Shown: in pieces, positions 31,497-44,164 of the stretch
How the letters are laid out: each line of letters starts with the position of its first letter
Position numbering within the stretch: position 1 is the first letter of the stretch
Notes under the pieces: model-generated
Told to the model about the DNA's origin: nothing
Seen by the model: the letters and a program-made list of their open reading frames with translations, nothing else
The model's database searches: none
Assembly (NCBI RefSeq): GCF_004300825.1
Contig: NZ_CP036250.1
Location: 3,855,001 to 3,919,000, forward strand
Reading direction: 5' to 3'
From: Egicoccus halophilus
GTDB lineage: Bacteria > Actinomycetota > Nitriliruptoria > Nitriliruptorales > Nitriliruptoraceae
DNA length: 64,000 bases
Translations under genes and position numbers: made by a program

Positions 31497-32564
31497 TCAG
31501 ACGTAGCGCTCCAGCAGGCTCGCCTCCGCCAGTCGCCGCAGGCCGTCCTGGATGGTCCGCGCGCGGGACTCACCGACACCCTCGACCTCGTCGAGCTCCG
31601 CGATCGAGGCCTCCATGATGCGTGGCAGGTTCCCGAAGCGGTCGACCAGTCGCTCGACCACCCGGGGGGGCAGCCGCGGGATCCGCGAGAGCAACCGGTA
31701 GCCACGGGGAGTCACCGGCCGGTCGAGCTCCTCCTCGTCGTAGGCGAGGATCGACGCCACCAACTCGCTGTCGAGCAGGTCGTCGGTCGACAACGCCGCG
31801 ACGTCGTCGAGGACCCGCGGCAGCTTGCGCCGACGGTCCGCGAGGTAGTCGCGCACGACCAGTTCGCGGTCGTCGGCGACCGAGGCGACCAGCTCGTCGA
31901 GCTGCAACTGGATGAGCCGGCCCTCGGAGCCGAGCTCGACCACGTGGTCCTCGACCTCGAGTGCGATGCGGCGCAGCATCTCGGCGCGCTGCAGGGTGAG
32001 CACCACGTCGCGCACCGTGACCGCGTCCTCGACCTCGCGGGCCGCCAGGGTGGCCGACACCTCGTCGAGGCGGGCGCGGTAGCGCTCCAGCGTGGACAGG
32101 GCCTGGTTGGCGCGGAACAGCAGCGCCGAGACCTCCTCCACCGTGTGGCGTCGGTCGCCGTAGTAGAGGGTGACCATGCCCATCGACTCGGACACCGCGA
32201 TCACCGGCTGGCCGGTCTGCCGGGCGGTCCGCTCCGCTGAGCGGTGCCGGGTACCGGTCTCCGAGGTCTCGATCGCGGGGTCGGGCACGAGGTGCACGTT
32301 GGCCCGCAGGACCCGTTGGGCGTCGCCGTCGAGCACGAGCGCGCCGTCCATCTTGGCCAGCTCGGCCACCCGCTGGCTGGTCGCGCCGATGTCGATCACG
32401 AAGCCGCCCGACACGACCGCCTCGATCTCCGGCGTCCAGCCGATCACGATCAGGGCGCCGCGTCCGGCGCGGATCACGCGCTCGATGCCCTCACGCAGTG
32501 GCGAGCCCGGTGCCAGCATGGCGAGGACGCTTCGCAGCCCCTCGTCACGCATCGGTTCGGGCAC
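31497..32564 (-). CDS. disA: DNA integrity scanning protein DisA (diadenylate cyclase)
   Basis: A 355-residue DisA that makes c-di-AMP from two ATP and scans DNA for branched lesions. The N-terminal DAC domain has KMDGALVLDG (DGA) and TGTRHRSAERTARQTG (RHR). A helical spine follows. The C-terminal helix-hairpin-helix domain reads IPRLPPRVVERLVDRFG and EVEGVGESRARTI. GTG 32564 is preceded by GGAAGGA, and the frame further upstream is not protein-like. It is upstream of carD on the same strand; in many actinobacteria radA is the neighbour instead. Confidence 0.95.
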   Translation of the reverse strand: MPEPMRDEGLRSVLAMLAPGSPLREGIERVIRAGRGALIVIGWTPEIEAVVSGGFVIDIGATSQRVAELAKMDGALVLDGDAQRVLRANVHLVPDPAIETSETGTRHRSAERTARQTGQPVIAVSESMGMVTLYYGDRRHTVEEVSALLFRANQALSTLERYRARLDEVSATLAAREVEDAVTVRDVVLTLQRAEMLRRIALEVEDHVVELGSEGRLIQLQLDELVASVADDRELVVRDYLADRRRKLPRVLDDVAALSTDDLLDSELVASILAYDEEELDRPVTPRGYRLLSRIPRLPPRVVERLVDRFGNLPRIMEASIAELDEVEGVGESRARTIQDGLRRLAEASLLERYV

Positions 32565-32738
32565 CGCACGTCCTTCCGTCGTTCCTCTGCGGCGTTCGGG
32601 AACGCCGACGGCCGCCTCGCCCGGACGCGACACCACCTCGATGGCACACCCGCACGAACGTCCTGACGGGTATGCGCGGCCGCCGCGCAGACTACTGGAA
32701 CGGCGCGCGTTCGTGGTCAGCGGATGCGGACCGGTCGA

Positions 32739-34295
32739 TCATGGCCCGTCGCTGCCGGCGTCGCCGAGCCAGTCGCGCAGTCGCCCCGGGGCCGCGTCGG
32801 CGTCATGGGTCGCGACCTCGAGGGCCACGTCGCGGACCTGCCGCAGGAAGTCGGCGTGGCCACCGCGCGACGGGTCCTCGAAGGTGTCGAGCGCGTGCGC
32901 CAGGACCAGGATCGCCGTGCGCCCGTCGGGCTTGACCCGCAGGACCCGGCCCAACCGCTGGACCAGCTGTCGGCGGGTGCGGAAGTTGGCGAGCACCAGC
33001 GCGACGTCGGCGTCGGGGACGTCCACCCCTTCGTCGAGGACACGCGGCGCGACCAGCGCGTCGATCCGGCCCCGCCGGAACTGCGCCAAACGGATCCGTC
33101 GCTTGTCCCCGGGCAGCTCCCCGTGCAGCGTCTCGGCGTGTACGCCGCGCCGGGTCAGCTCGGCGGCGGCGGCATCGGCCTGGTCGACGGTGTCGGTGAA
33201 CACCAGCGACCTTCGACCGGCCAGTCCGGGTGCGGCGGCGGCGCACAGCCGCAGTTTGCCGACGCAGGCCGCGGCGACCTCGCGACGCTCGCGCACCCGG
33301 ACGAGGTACTCCCGACAGGCGCGCACCTGCGGGCCGTCCGAGCGGGCCGTCTCCGCCTCGGCGACGACGGCCGACACGGCGGCGAAGAGCTTGCGGGGGT
33401 CCTTGGGCATCCCCAGCCCGCCGACGAGCTCGCGGTGGAGCTGACGTGCTCGGGCGTCGGCGCGGTCGTAGGCCTCGCGCTCCGCAGGTTCGAGACGCAC
33501 ACCGGCCAGAGCGATCCGGAACGGGGCGACCGTGCCGTCGGCCACCGCGCGGTCGTAGCCGTAGCGGTGCACGACCGCGCCGAAGTAGGGCGCGAGCACG
33601 TCGGCCACGCCGTCGTCGTTGCGCTCGTAGGTGGCCGTGAGGGCCAGTCGCAGGGAGAACGCGTCGGCCAGCGCCGCCCCCCAGGTGGGCGCGCCGTAGC
33701 GGTGGGCCTCGTCGGCGACGAGCAGGCCCAGCTGACCGGGTGGCGGTTCGAGCGGCACGCTCGCCGCGGAGTGGGGCGTGGCCACGACGACGTCGCGCTC
33801 GAACAGGTCGTCGCGGTGCCCCCCGCCGAGCCGCCCGATCCGCAGGTCGGGTGCGGCCGCCCGCAGTTCGCGCACCCACTGGTCCTGCAGTTCCAGCGTC
33901 GGCGCGAGCACCAGCGCACGGCCCCCACGGTCCACGACCAGCCGGATCGCGGCCATCGCCAGCCGGGTCTTGCCGGTACCGGTGACGGCCTCCACCACCC
34001 CACGGCCGGTCGCGGACCAGGCCGCCAGGGCCTCGGCCTGCCAGTCGCGCAGCGCCAGCAGGTCGAGCCGGGCGCGGGTGTCGGTCGCCACGTCCCGTCC
34101 CGCGTCGGTGTGCAGTGACCACCGCGGCTTGAGCGGGTCGTCGTCGGAGACGAACCGGCCGTCGGCCGCCAGGACCTGCTCGATCATCCGACGTGGCAGC
34201 CGTGGCCCGTCGTCGCGCAACTCACGCACCAGCACCGGCACGGTGCGGGCACGGCCGTCGGACAGCCGCGCGACGATGCGAGCGGCGAGGTCCAC
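32739..34295 (-). CDS. XPB-like superfamily II DNA helicase
   Basis: A 518-residue helicase. A short N-terminal region precedes the RecA-like core: Q-motif-like RDWQAEALAAW, Walker A EAVTGTGKT, DEAH box VADEAHRYGA, motif III LALTATYERND, then the second core with VFTDTVDQ, LDEGVDVPDADVAL and motif VI QRLGRVLRVKPDG. It resembles bacterial XPB/ERCC3 helicases used in DNA repair. GTG 34295 begins 1 bp after the mutY stop codon, so translation is probably coupled to mutY, and both genes fit a repair role. Confidence 0.9.
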   Translation of the reverse strand: MDLAARIVARLSDGRARTVPVLVRELRDDGPRLPRRMIEQVLAADGRFVSDDDPLKPRWSLHTDAGRDVATDTRARLDLLALRDWQAEALAAWSATGRGVVEAVTGTGKTRLAMAAIRLVVDRGGRALVLAPTLELQDQWVRELRAAAPDLRIGRLGGGHRDDLFERDVVVATPHSAASVPLEPPPGQLGLLVADEAHRYGAPTWGAALADAFSLRLALTATYERNDDGVADVLAPYFGAVVHRYGYDRAVADGTVAPFRIALAGVRLEPAEREAYDRADARARQLHRELVGGLGMPKDPRKLFAAVSAVVAEAETARSDGPQVRACREYLVRVRERREVAAACVGKLRLCAAAAPGLAGRRSLVFTDTVDQADAAAAELTRRGVHAETLHGELPGDKRRIRLAQFRRGRIDALVAPRVLDEGVDVPDADVALVLANFRTRRQLVQRLGRVLRVKPDGRTAILVLAHALDTFEDPSRGGHADFLRQVRDVALEVATHDADAAPGRLRDWLGDAGSDGP

Positions 34296-34296
34296 C

Positions 34297-35199
34297 TCAG
34301 TGCGGCAGCGAGAGCTGGCCGTCGACGTACTCGGCCAGCCCTTCGGCCACGAGCGTGTCGGCGATGCGCTGCGCGCGGTCGGGGTCCTCGGGCCACCCGG
34401 CGACGTCGGCCAGCCGCCCGCGCTCCAGCGGCCCGGTGCGCAGGGCCTGTACCAGCCGTCCGCGTCCCTGCCGGTCCGAGCCCTCGAAGCGGGCCTGCGG
34501 CGTGGAGACGCCGGCGCTGCCCACCGCCGGGTCCGGTTCGGCAAGTCCGGCGGAGAACCAGGCGCACGCGGGTTGCAGGGGACAACGCTCGCACCGCGGC
34601 GAGCGCTTGGTGCAGACCGTGGCGCCGAGGTCGAGCATGGCCTGGTTCCAGGCCCACGCCGCACCGGCCGGCACCTGCGCGTCCGCCAGCGCCTGCGCCT
34701 CCCGGGGCCCGAGACGTCGTCCGGCCACGGCCCGCGCGAGGACCCGGGCCGCGTTGGTGTCGACGACCCCATGGTCGCGCTCGAACGCGAACGCGAGCAC
34801 CGCCCGGGCGGTGTAGGGGCCGACGCCGGGCAGGGCGAGCAGTGCCTCGAGGTCGTCGGGGAGCCGACCGCCGTACTCGTCGACGATCACCACGGCCGCG
34901 CGGTGCAGGTTCAGCGCGCGCCGGTTGTAGCCCAGGCCGTCCCAGCGTCGGACGACCTCGCCAGGAGCCGCGTCGGCGCACGCCTGCGGCGTCGGGAAGC
35001 GGTCGAGGAAGTCGCGGTAGCGCGGCAGCACCCGGGCCACCTGCGTCTGTTGGAGCATCAGTTCCGAGACGAGCACCGCCCACGGGTCACGGGTGCGACG
35101 CCAGGGCAGGTCACGGCGGGTCTCGGCGCCCCACTGCAGGAGACGGTCCGCGAGGGTCGGGACGCGCACGGGCACAGGGGCCGGCAGGAGCGAGGACAC
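34297..35199 (-). CDS. mutY: A/G-specific adenine glycosylase MutY
   Basis: A MutY-type base-excision enzyme that removes A opposite 8-oxoG. It has the RRDLPWRRTRDPWAVLVSEL start of the HhH-GPD fold, MLQQTQVARV, the hairpin LPGVGPYTARAVLAFAF with catalytic Asp in VVDTNAARVL, and a 4Fe-4S loop C-x6-C-x2-C-x5-C (VCTKRSPRCERCPLQPAC). The C-terminal NUDIX-like domain is reduced to a short winged segment. The start is uncertain: GTG 35199 gives 300 residues, typical of actinobacterial MutY, while an ATG at 35268 would add 23 poorly conserved residues. The stop lies 1 bp from the helicase start. Confidence 0.92.
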   Translation of the reverse strand: MSSLLPAPVPVRVPTLADRLLQWGAETRRDLPWRRTRDPWAVLVSELMLQQTQVARVLPRYRDFLDRFPTPQACADAAPGEVVRRWDGLGYNRRALNLHRAAVVIVDEYGGRLPDDLEALLALPGVGPYTARAVLAFAFERDHGVVDTNAARVLARAVAGRRLGPREAQALADAQVPAGAAWAWNQAMLDLGATVCTKRSPRCERCPLQPACAWFSAGLAEPDPAVGSAGVSTPQARFEGSDRQGRGRLVQALRTGPLERGRLADVAGWPEDPDRAQRIADTLVAEGLAEYVDGQLSLPH

Positions 35200-35449
35200 G
35201 ACGGAGCGGGCCTTGGTCGGGTTGCGGCGAGCGCGCGACGGTACCGGTCCCGCCGCGGCCATGGCCATGGGTCCGGCACGACGACGGTGGACGACATCCG
35301 GACGCAGGAGCGCCGCCACGCCGGCCCGGCGGTGGGTGTCGGACGGGTGCCGGTGACCGCTGGGCGGGTGGACGACGTGCAGGCCTCGACGCGCACACGA
35401 CGTCGCCCGGTGCGGCACGGTCGCCCCTCCCGGCACAGAGAGGCAGCCA

Positions 35450-35914
35450 GTGAGCACCGTCGAGCAGTCCATCGACGTCGAGGTCCCGGTCCGGACCGCC
35501 TACGACCAGTGGACGCAGTTCGAGAGCTTCCCGAAGTTCATGGAGGACGTGGAACGCATCGACCAGGTCGACGACACGACCACGCACTGGGTCGTCAACG
35601 TCGCGGGCAACGAACGGGAGTGGGACGCCGACATCACCGAGCAGGAGCCCGACCAGCGGGTGGCCTGGCAAGCCCGTGGCGAGACCAAGCACGCGGGCGT
35701 GGTGACCTTCCACCGCATCGACGAGGGTCGCACCCGCGTCATGGTGCAGATGGACGTCGAGCCGAACGACTGGGCCGAGAAGCTCGGCGACGCCGTCGGT
35801 GCCTACGACCGCATCGTCCGGCGCGACCTCGAGAACTTCAAGGGCTTCATCGAGCAGCGCGGCGTCGAGACCGGCGCGTGGCGCGGCGAGGTCGACCAGG
35901 ACCCGACCTCCTGA
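35450..35914 (+). CDS. SRPBCC (START-like, polyketide cyclase/dehydrase) family protein
   Basis: A 154-residue single-domain protein. The family pattern is clear: IDVEVPVRTAYDQWTQFESF, FPKFMEDVERI, and VVTFHRIDEGRTRVMVQMDVEP, with a long C-terminal helix (AVGAYDRIVRRDLENFKGFIE). Such proteins have a hydrophobic pocket for a small lipophilic ligand; this one's ligand is unknown. GTG 35450 is preceded by GAGAGG. Two short hydrophilic ends and no signal peptide suggest a cytosolic protein. It converges with the DtxR-type gene across a strong hairpin. Confidence 0.85.
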   Translation: MSTVEQSIDVEVPVRTAYDQWTQFESFPKFMEDVERIDQVDDTTTHWVVNVAGNEREWDADITEQEPDQRVAWQARGETKHAGVVTFHRIDEGRTRVMVQMDVEPNDWAEKLGDAVGAYDRIVRRDLENFKGFIEQRGVETGAWRGEVDQDPTS

Positions 35915-35943
35915 CGCAGCCCGCGACGCAGCGTACGAACGAG

Positions 35944-35972
35944 CAACGGCGACCCCGACGGGGTCGCCGTTG
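35944..35972. terminator. Bidirectional terminator between SRPBCC and DtxR-type genes
   Basis: A perfect 13-bp stem (35944-35956 with 35960-35972) with a 3-nt loop sits between the two convergent stop codons and is followed by TTCC on the plus strand. Confidence 0.8.
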
Positions 35973-35995
35973 TTCCGCCGCGCACGGCGCTCGGC

Positions 35996-36649
35996 TCAGA
36001 CCGGGGTGACGAAGACCAGCTTGGCGTCATCGGCCGGCAACTCGACCTCGTGCCCGTCGGTGCGCAGGCGGACGACGTCCGGCGACCGCTCGACCGCGAC
36101 CTGCGCCCCGGTCCACATCCCGTGCTCGCGCAGCTGTGACACCACGTCGTGGTCGCTCTGCAGCCGCTCGGAGATGTAGCTGATCGTGACCTCGGCGGCG
36201 TCGATCGAGGCAAGACTGACCGGCTCGTGGTCGCCCGGCGTGGCACCCGGGATCGGGTTGCCGTAGGGCGAGGTGGTCGGGTTGCCGAGGAACTCGAGCA
36301 GCTTGGCCTCGACCCGGTCGGAGATGACGTGCTCCCAACGGCACGCCTCCTCGTGGACGTGCTCGTGGTCGAGTCCGAGCACGTCGACCAGCAGCCGCTC
36401 GGCCAGGCGGTGCTTGCGCATCACGTGCTCGGCGCGCTCGCGCCCCTGCTCGGTGAGCTCGATGTGCCGGTCGGGCTGGAGCACGACCAGTCCGGACTGC
36501 TCGAGCCGGGACACGCCCTCGGAGACCGCCGGGGCCGACAGGCCGAGCCGCTCGGACAGGCGCGCCCGCAGTGCCGGCACCCCCTCCTCCTCGAGCTCGA
36601 GGACCGTGCGCAGGTACATCTCGACGGCTTCGCTCGGCTGATGGCTCAC
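35996..36649 (-). CDS. DtxR/MntR-family metal-dependent transcription regulator
   Basis: A 217-residue regulator. The N-terminal winged helix is MYLRTVLELEEEGVPALRAR with LSAPAVSEGVSRLEQSGLVVL. The dimerisation/metal-binding domain has EHVMRKHRLAERLLVDVLGL and HVHEEACRWEHVISDRVEAKL, which hold the expected Cys/His/Glu ligands. A C-terminal SH3/FeoA-like domain follows. It should sense Fe2+ or Mn2+ and repress uptake genes. No metal transporter is adjacent, so its target is elsewhere. It would be monocistronic, ended by the shared hairpin. Confidence 0.92.
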   Translation of the reverse strand: MSHQPSEAVEMYLRTVLELEEEGVPALRARLSERLGLSAPAVSEGVSRLEQSGLVVLQPDRHIELTEQGRERAEHVMRKHRLAERLLVDVLGLDHEHVHEEACRWEHVISDRVEAKLLEFLGNPTTSPYGNPIPGATPGDHEPVSLASIDAAEVTISYISERLQSDHDVVSQLREHGMWTGAQVAVERSPDVVRLRTDGHEVELPADDAKLVFVTPV

Positions 36650-36741
36650 GCTTCGTCTCCTGCGTCCCTGCGGGAGATCGAGGGTACCCGTCGCGCACCA
36701 CGCCGACCGGCGTCGCTGTCCGTGGTGTCCGCCGGAACACG

Positions 36742-36772
36742 TCGAGGGCGGGCCGGTTCGGCCCGCCCTCGA
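36742..36772 (-). terminator. Hairpin terminator of clpC
   Basis: A perfect 13-bp stem (36742-36754 with 36760-36772) and a 5-nt loop, 31 bp past the clpC stop. Confidence 0.8.
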
Positions 36773-36802
36773 GGTGTGCGGCTTCGTGTCAGCCGGAAGC
36801 GC

Positions 36803-39331
<2,529 letters not shown>

Positions 39332-39734
39332 AGGACTGACTCCCACGTCGGGCCGTGGGCATCCTCCGGATGAGGAGCCTTGTGGCCCGGACGATCGTAA
39401 CGGAAGCTCGAAAGCTGACCCTCGGTGTACGTCACGTCCGTAGGGGACGGACGTCGGCCTGAGTGATGGCGGCGCAAGGAATCGGCGCCGGACCGCCCGC
39501 GCACGCCCGGCCGACGGAATGCCGGTCAGCAGTACCGGACCGGGCGGGACGCGACCCGGGGGTGACCGCACCACCCCGGGTGGGGGAACAACGCACGCCC
39601 GCCGCTGTACCTTCCGCCTCGCTCACGGCAGCGGCACACGCGAACGCTCTGGGCGAGAGGCGCACGCGGCCGTGGCCGGCCGCCGCCACCGGTTCCGGTG
39701 GCGTGTCGGTCACCGCCGTAGCCTCCGCCACGAC
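39332..39734. other. Intergenic region between divergent clpC and lipoprotein genes
   Basis: About 400 bp without a convincing gene. The clpC side holds a possible -10 box (TACGAT near 39395 on minus) but no clear -35 box, and no CtsR or HAIR-type heat-shock operator was recognised. The lipoprotein side is very G+C-rich. I found no repeats or RNA elements here. Confidence 0.4.
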
Positions 39735-40202
39735 ATGCCTGTGCTCCCCCGCCGCCCTGCCATGCCCTGCCGTCGACGAGGCCTGCGCCCCCGACACGCC
39801 ATCAGGGCCCTGGTCGCGTTGTCACTGCTGGGCCTCGGCGCCGGGTGCGCCAGCGCCCCCACGACCGAGCCGGCCTCCGGCACGACCGGGGACCTCGCCG
39901 CCGGCGCGGAGCAACTGGCCGGACTGCTGGAACGCGACGCCGCCTGTGAGGCCATCGAGCAGGCCCGGACGTTGGCGACGCAGGCGCGCGACGGGTTCGC
40001 CGCCGGCGACGTGCCCGAGGACGTGGTCTCCCGCTTCGAGTACGTCGCCGACCAGGTGGTCGACGACCTCACCTGTGAGTCCACGGTCGCCGACGGTGGG
40101 GCCTCGGAGGGCACCCCGGGGACGACCGTCTCCGACGTCACGACCGTCGACGACGGAGCGGAGCCGGAGCAGGCCAGTGGTGACGAGGGCGCGACGGGCT
40201 GA
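39735..40202 (+). CDS. Uncharacterised lipoprotein
   Basis: A 155-residue protein with a basic n-region (RRRGLRPRH), a hydrophobic core and a lipobox (LGLGAGC), so Cys35 or so is probably lipidated. The mature part has a helical segment with two Cys residues (DAACEAIEQARTLATQARDG ... VVDDLTCEST), which may form a disulfide, and an acidic, Thr-rich tail. No family is recognised. It is convergent with the XRE-cupin gene across a shared hairpin. Confidence 0.65.
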   Translation: MPVLPRRPAMPCRRRGLRPRHAIRALVALSLLGLGAGCASAPTTEPASGTTGDLAAGAEQLAGLLERDAACEAIEQARTLATQARDGFAAGDVPEDVVSRFEYVADQVVDDLTCESTVADGGASEGTPGTTVSDVTTVDDGAEPEQASGDEGATG

Positions 40203-40237
40203 GTGACCGGCCACCGTTGCCGCCCCCGGCCGGTCAC
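40203..40237. terminator. Bidirectional terminator overlapping the XRE-cupin stop codon
   Basis: A perfect 10-bp stem (40203-40212 with 40228-40237) and a 15-nt loop between convergent genes. The distal arm includes the XRE-cupin stop codon. Confidence 0.6.
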
Positions 40238-40842
40238 GGCACGGCGTCCCCGGTGCGCAGGTGGACCCGTTCGCCGTGGGCGCCGAGGATCGCGATCAGC
40301 TCGACCGGTTCGTCGACGACGCCGAACCAGTGGGGGGTGAGCGTGGAGAACTCCACCGCCTCCCCGGGCTCGATGACGAGGTCGTCGTCCCCGAGCAGCA
40401 GCCGTAGACGGCCACCGAGCACGTACATCCAGTCGTGCCCCTCGTGCACCGGCAGTGGATCGGGTGGCGTGTGGCGCTCGGCCTCGACCCGGAACTTGTA
40501 GGCCTGCAGCCCGCCGGCCGGCCCGCGGTGCGTGAGCGGCCAGGACGTGATGCCGTCGTGGCGCTGCGGGCCACGCCGCACCCGCGGGTCGGGCGTGCGC
40601 GTCGGCCCGAGGAGGTCGTCGACACGGACCCCGAGCGCCGCGGCGAGTCCCGGCAGGTGGTCGATCGCGAGACGACGCTTGCCCGACTCGAGCCGGCTGA
40701 GCGTGGACACGTCGAGGTTCGCCGCGCTGGCCACCTGCTGGAGGGTCAGGCCCCGCTCGGCCCGCAGCCCACGCAGCCGGTCGCGGACCCGCTGGTCGAG
40801 CGACGGCTCGGCGCTCGCCGACGTCGGAGGTTCCCCGGACAT
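40234..40842 (-). CDS. XRE-family regulator with C-terminal cupin domain
   Basis: A 202-residue regulator. The HTH_XRE domain (about 20-80) reads LRGLRAERGLTLQQVASAAN and LDVSTLSRLESGKRRLAIDH. The C-terminal cupin has HEGHDWMYVLGGRLRLLLGD and PGEAVEFSTLTPHWFG. Such regulators bind a small ligand in the cupin and often control a divergent enzyme gene. Here the divergent gene is a thioredoxin-reductase-like flavoprotein, and a TTTGC-N7-GCAAA inverted repeat lies between them. ATG 40842 follows GTGGTGG. Confidence 0.9.
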   Translation of the reverse strand: MSGEPPTSASAEPSLDQRVRDRLRGLRAERGLTLQQVASAANLDVSTLSRLESGKRRLAIDHLPGLAAALGVRVDDLLGPTRTPDPRVRRGPQRHDGITSWPLTHRGPAGGLQAYKFRVEAERHTPPDPLPVHEGHDWMYVLGGRLRLLLGDDDLVIEPGEAVEFSTLTPHWFGVVDEPVELIAILGAHGERVHLRTGDAVP

Positions 40843-40863
40843 CCACCACACCCCTGGACGAGC

Positions 40864-40880
40864 TTTGCCGGTTCAGCAAA
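40864..40880. promoter_or_regulatory. Putative operator (TTTGC-N7-GCAAA) of the XRE-cupin regulator
   Basis: An inverted repeat with 5-bp arms (40864-40868 and 40876-40880) lies 22 bp upstream of the regulator start and 68 bp before the divergent flavoprotein. It is the only A+T-rich spot in the gap, as expected for a promoter/operator. Confidence 0.5.
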
Positions 40881-40947
40881 CGATGTTGCGGGACGGTCCG
40901 CCGCCCGTCAACCTCGGACTCCCGCGCCGACCTCACCGGAGCCCGTC

Positions 40948-41907
40948 ATGCGACCCGAACCCGCTCGATCCCCTGCCGAGGCCGACGTCGTGGTCGTCGG
41001 TGGCGGCCCCGCCGGCCTGTCCGCCGCCCTGGTCCTCGGACGGTCACGGCGCGCCGTGACCGTCGTCGACACCGGCGAGCCCCGCAACGCCCCGGCCGAC
41101 GGCGTCCACGCCTTCCTCACCCGCGACGGACTCGCCCCCGCCGAGTTCGTCGCGATCGCCCGCGACGAGGTGAGCCGCTACGGCGTCGAGCACCGCTCCG
41201 CCCGGGCGGTGGCGCTGCGTCGCCGCGGCGAGCGGTTCGCGGTCGAGCTGGACACCGGCGCCGTGCTCCTCGCGCGCCGGCTGGTGGTGACGACCGGCCT
41301 CGTCGACGAGCTGCCCGACGTCCCGGGTCTGCTGGAGCGCTGGGGCCGCGACGTGGTGCACTGCCCCTACTGCCACGGATGGGAGGTCCGCGACCGCCGC
41401 ATCGGCGTGCTCGCCACCTCTCCGCTGTCGCTGCACCAGGCGGGACTGTTCCGGCAGTTGAGCGACACGGTGGTCTTCCTGCCCCACACCTCGCCCTCTC
41501 CCGCCCCCGACGACGCCGCGACCCTCGCCGCCCGGGGCATCGAGGTCGTCGAGGGCGAGGTCGTCGAGGTGGAGCACGCCGACGACACGCTCACGGGCGT
41601 CCGACTGGCCGACGGTCGCCGCGTCGCGCTCGAGGCACTGGCGGTCGGTCCCCGGTTCGTGGGCCGTTCCCAGCTGCTCGACGACCTCGGGGTACCGACG
41701 CTCGAGCACCCCTCGGGCACCGGCCTGCACGTGCCGGCCGACCCGATGGGCGCCACCGAGGTGCCCGGCGTGTGGGTGGCCGGCAACCTCACCGACCCCT
41801 CCGCGCAGGTGATCGCGGCCGCCGCGCAGGGGACCCGGGTCGGTGCCGCCGTCAACGCCGACCTGGTCGCCGAGGACACCCGACGCGCCCGGGCCGCCGC
41901 GGCCTGA
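40948..41907 (+). CDS. Thioredoxin-reductase-like NAD(P)/FAD-dependent oxidoreductase
   Basis: A 319-residue flavoprotein with the TrxB layout: FAD-binding VVVVGGGPAGLSAALVLGRS, the redox-active pair CPYC in VHCPYCHGWEVRDRRIG, and the FAD motif GVWVAGNLTDPSAQVIAAAA. The usual NADPH-binding GxGxxA is changed to GVLATSPLSLHQA, which may alter nucleotide binding or the partner. Similar proteins act in mycothiol or thioredoxin-like pathways, or in biosynthesis of dithiol natural products. It is divergent from the XRE-cupin regulator, which likely controls it. Confidence 0.85.
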   Translation: MRPEPARSPAEADVVVVGGGPAGLSAALVLGRSRRAVTVVDTGEPRNAPADGVHAFLTRDGLAPAEFVAIARDEVSRYGVEHRSARAVALRRRGERFAVELDTGAVLLARRLVVTTGLVDELPDVPGLLERWGRDVVHCPYCHGWEVRDRRIGVLATSPLSLHQAGLFRQLSDTVVFLPHTSPSPAPDDAATLAARGIEVVEGEVVEVEHADDTLTGVRLADGRRVALEALAVGPRFVGRSQLLDDLGVPTLEHPSGTGLHVPADPMGATEVPGVWVAGNLTDPSAQVIAAAAQGTRVGAAVNADLVAEDTRRARAAAA

Positions 41908-41968
41908 CCGCGAGGCGTCGCGGCCCGACCGCGAGGCGTCGCGGCCCGACCGCGAGGCGTCGTGCGGG
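41906..41968. repeat. 21-bp tandem repeat forming hairpins
   Basis: Three 21-bp units begin at 41906, 41927 and 41948; the third is altered after 15 bases. Units 1 and 2 each contain CCGCGA-GGCG-TCGCGG, which can fold into a small hairpin. They sit between convergent genes and may serve as a bidirectional terminator. Confidence 0.65.
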
Positions 41969-42538
41969 TCAGGCCCACTTCTCGGGGACGGCCCCCGGCC
42001 GGTAGCCGTCGACGTGGGCGAAGACCTCGTCCACGGCGGCGGCCACGGCGTAGAGCGCCCGGTAGGCCTCGGCCGCGAACGACGTCGCGAACAGTTCCTC
42101 GAAGAACGCGAGCAGCGGGTCGTAGAACCCGTCGAGGTTCAGCAGCACGATCGGCCGGTCGTGGTAGCCGAGCTGCTTGAGCGTGAGCACCTCGAGCAGT
42201 TCCTCGAGCGTGCCGAACCCGCCGGGCAGCGCCACGAACGCGTCCGCGCGGGCGATCATCTGCTGCTTGCGCTCGCTCATGCCGTCCGTCACCAGCAGCT
42301 CGTCGCAGGCCTCGTCGCCGATCCCCCGCTCGTACATCCTGCGGGGCAGCACGCCGGTCACGTGCCCGCCCGCCTCGCGGACCGCCGCCGCCAGCACGCC
42401 CATCACCCCGACGTCGGTGCCGCCGTAGACGAGCGCGTCGCCACGCTCCCCGAGGCGGCGACCGAACGCCCGGGCCGCCGCCGGGTAGCGCGGGTCGATG
42501 GCGTCCGAGGACGACGTGTAGACCGTGAACGTCGTCAA
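41969..42538 (-). CDS. LOG-family (lysine-decarboxylase-like) nucleotide phosphoribohydrolase
   Basis: A 189-residue LOG protein. It has the ALVYGGTDVGVMGVLA Rossmann loop, SERKQQMIARADAFVALPGG and the catalytic PGGFGTLEE motif. LOG enzymes release the base from nucleoside 5'-monophosphates, which gives free cytokinins in plants; bacterial members are otherwise housekeeping proteins of unknown need. It starts 40 bp past the lysS stop on the same strand and may be the last gene of the cofactor cluster. Confidence 0.93.
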   Translation of the reverse strand: MTTFTVYTSSSDAIDPRYPAAARAFGRRLGERGDALVYGGTDVGVMGVLAAAVREAGGHVTGVLPRRMYERGIGDEACDELLVTDGMSERKQQMIARADAFVALPGGFGTLEELLEVLTLKQLGYHDRPIVLLNLDGFYDPLLAFFEELFATSFAAEAYRALYAVAAAVDEVFAHVDGYRPGAVPEKWA

Positions 42539-42578
42539 CCGCCGCTCCGTGCGTGCCCGGTGGGGACCACCGTCGTGC

Positions 42579-44120
<1,542 letters not shown>

Positions 44121-44164
44121 GGCGGTCTCTCACGGGAGCGGTGGTTGGCGCGCAACGCTACCGG

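Noticed and set aside
39332-39734. A heat-shock operator or small gene upstream of clpC
   Set aside because: No CtsR, HAIR or ClgR-like repeat was recognised, and open frames in this stretch are Arg/Pro-rich without a convincing start.
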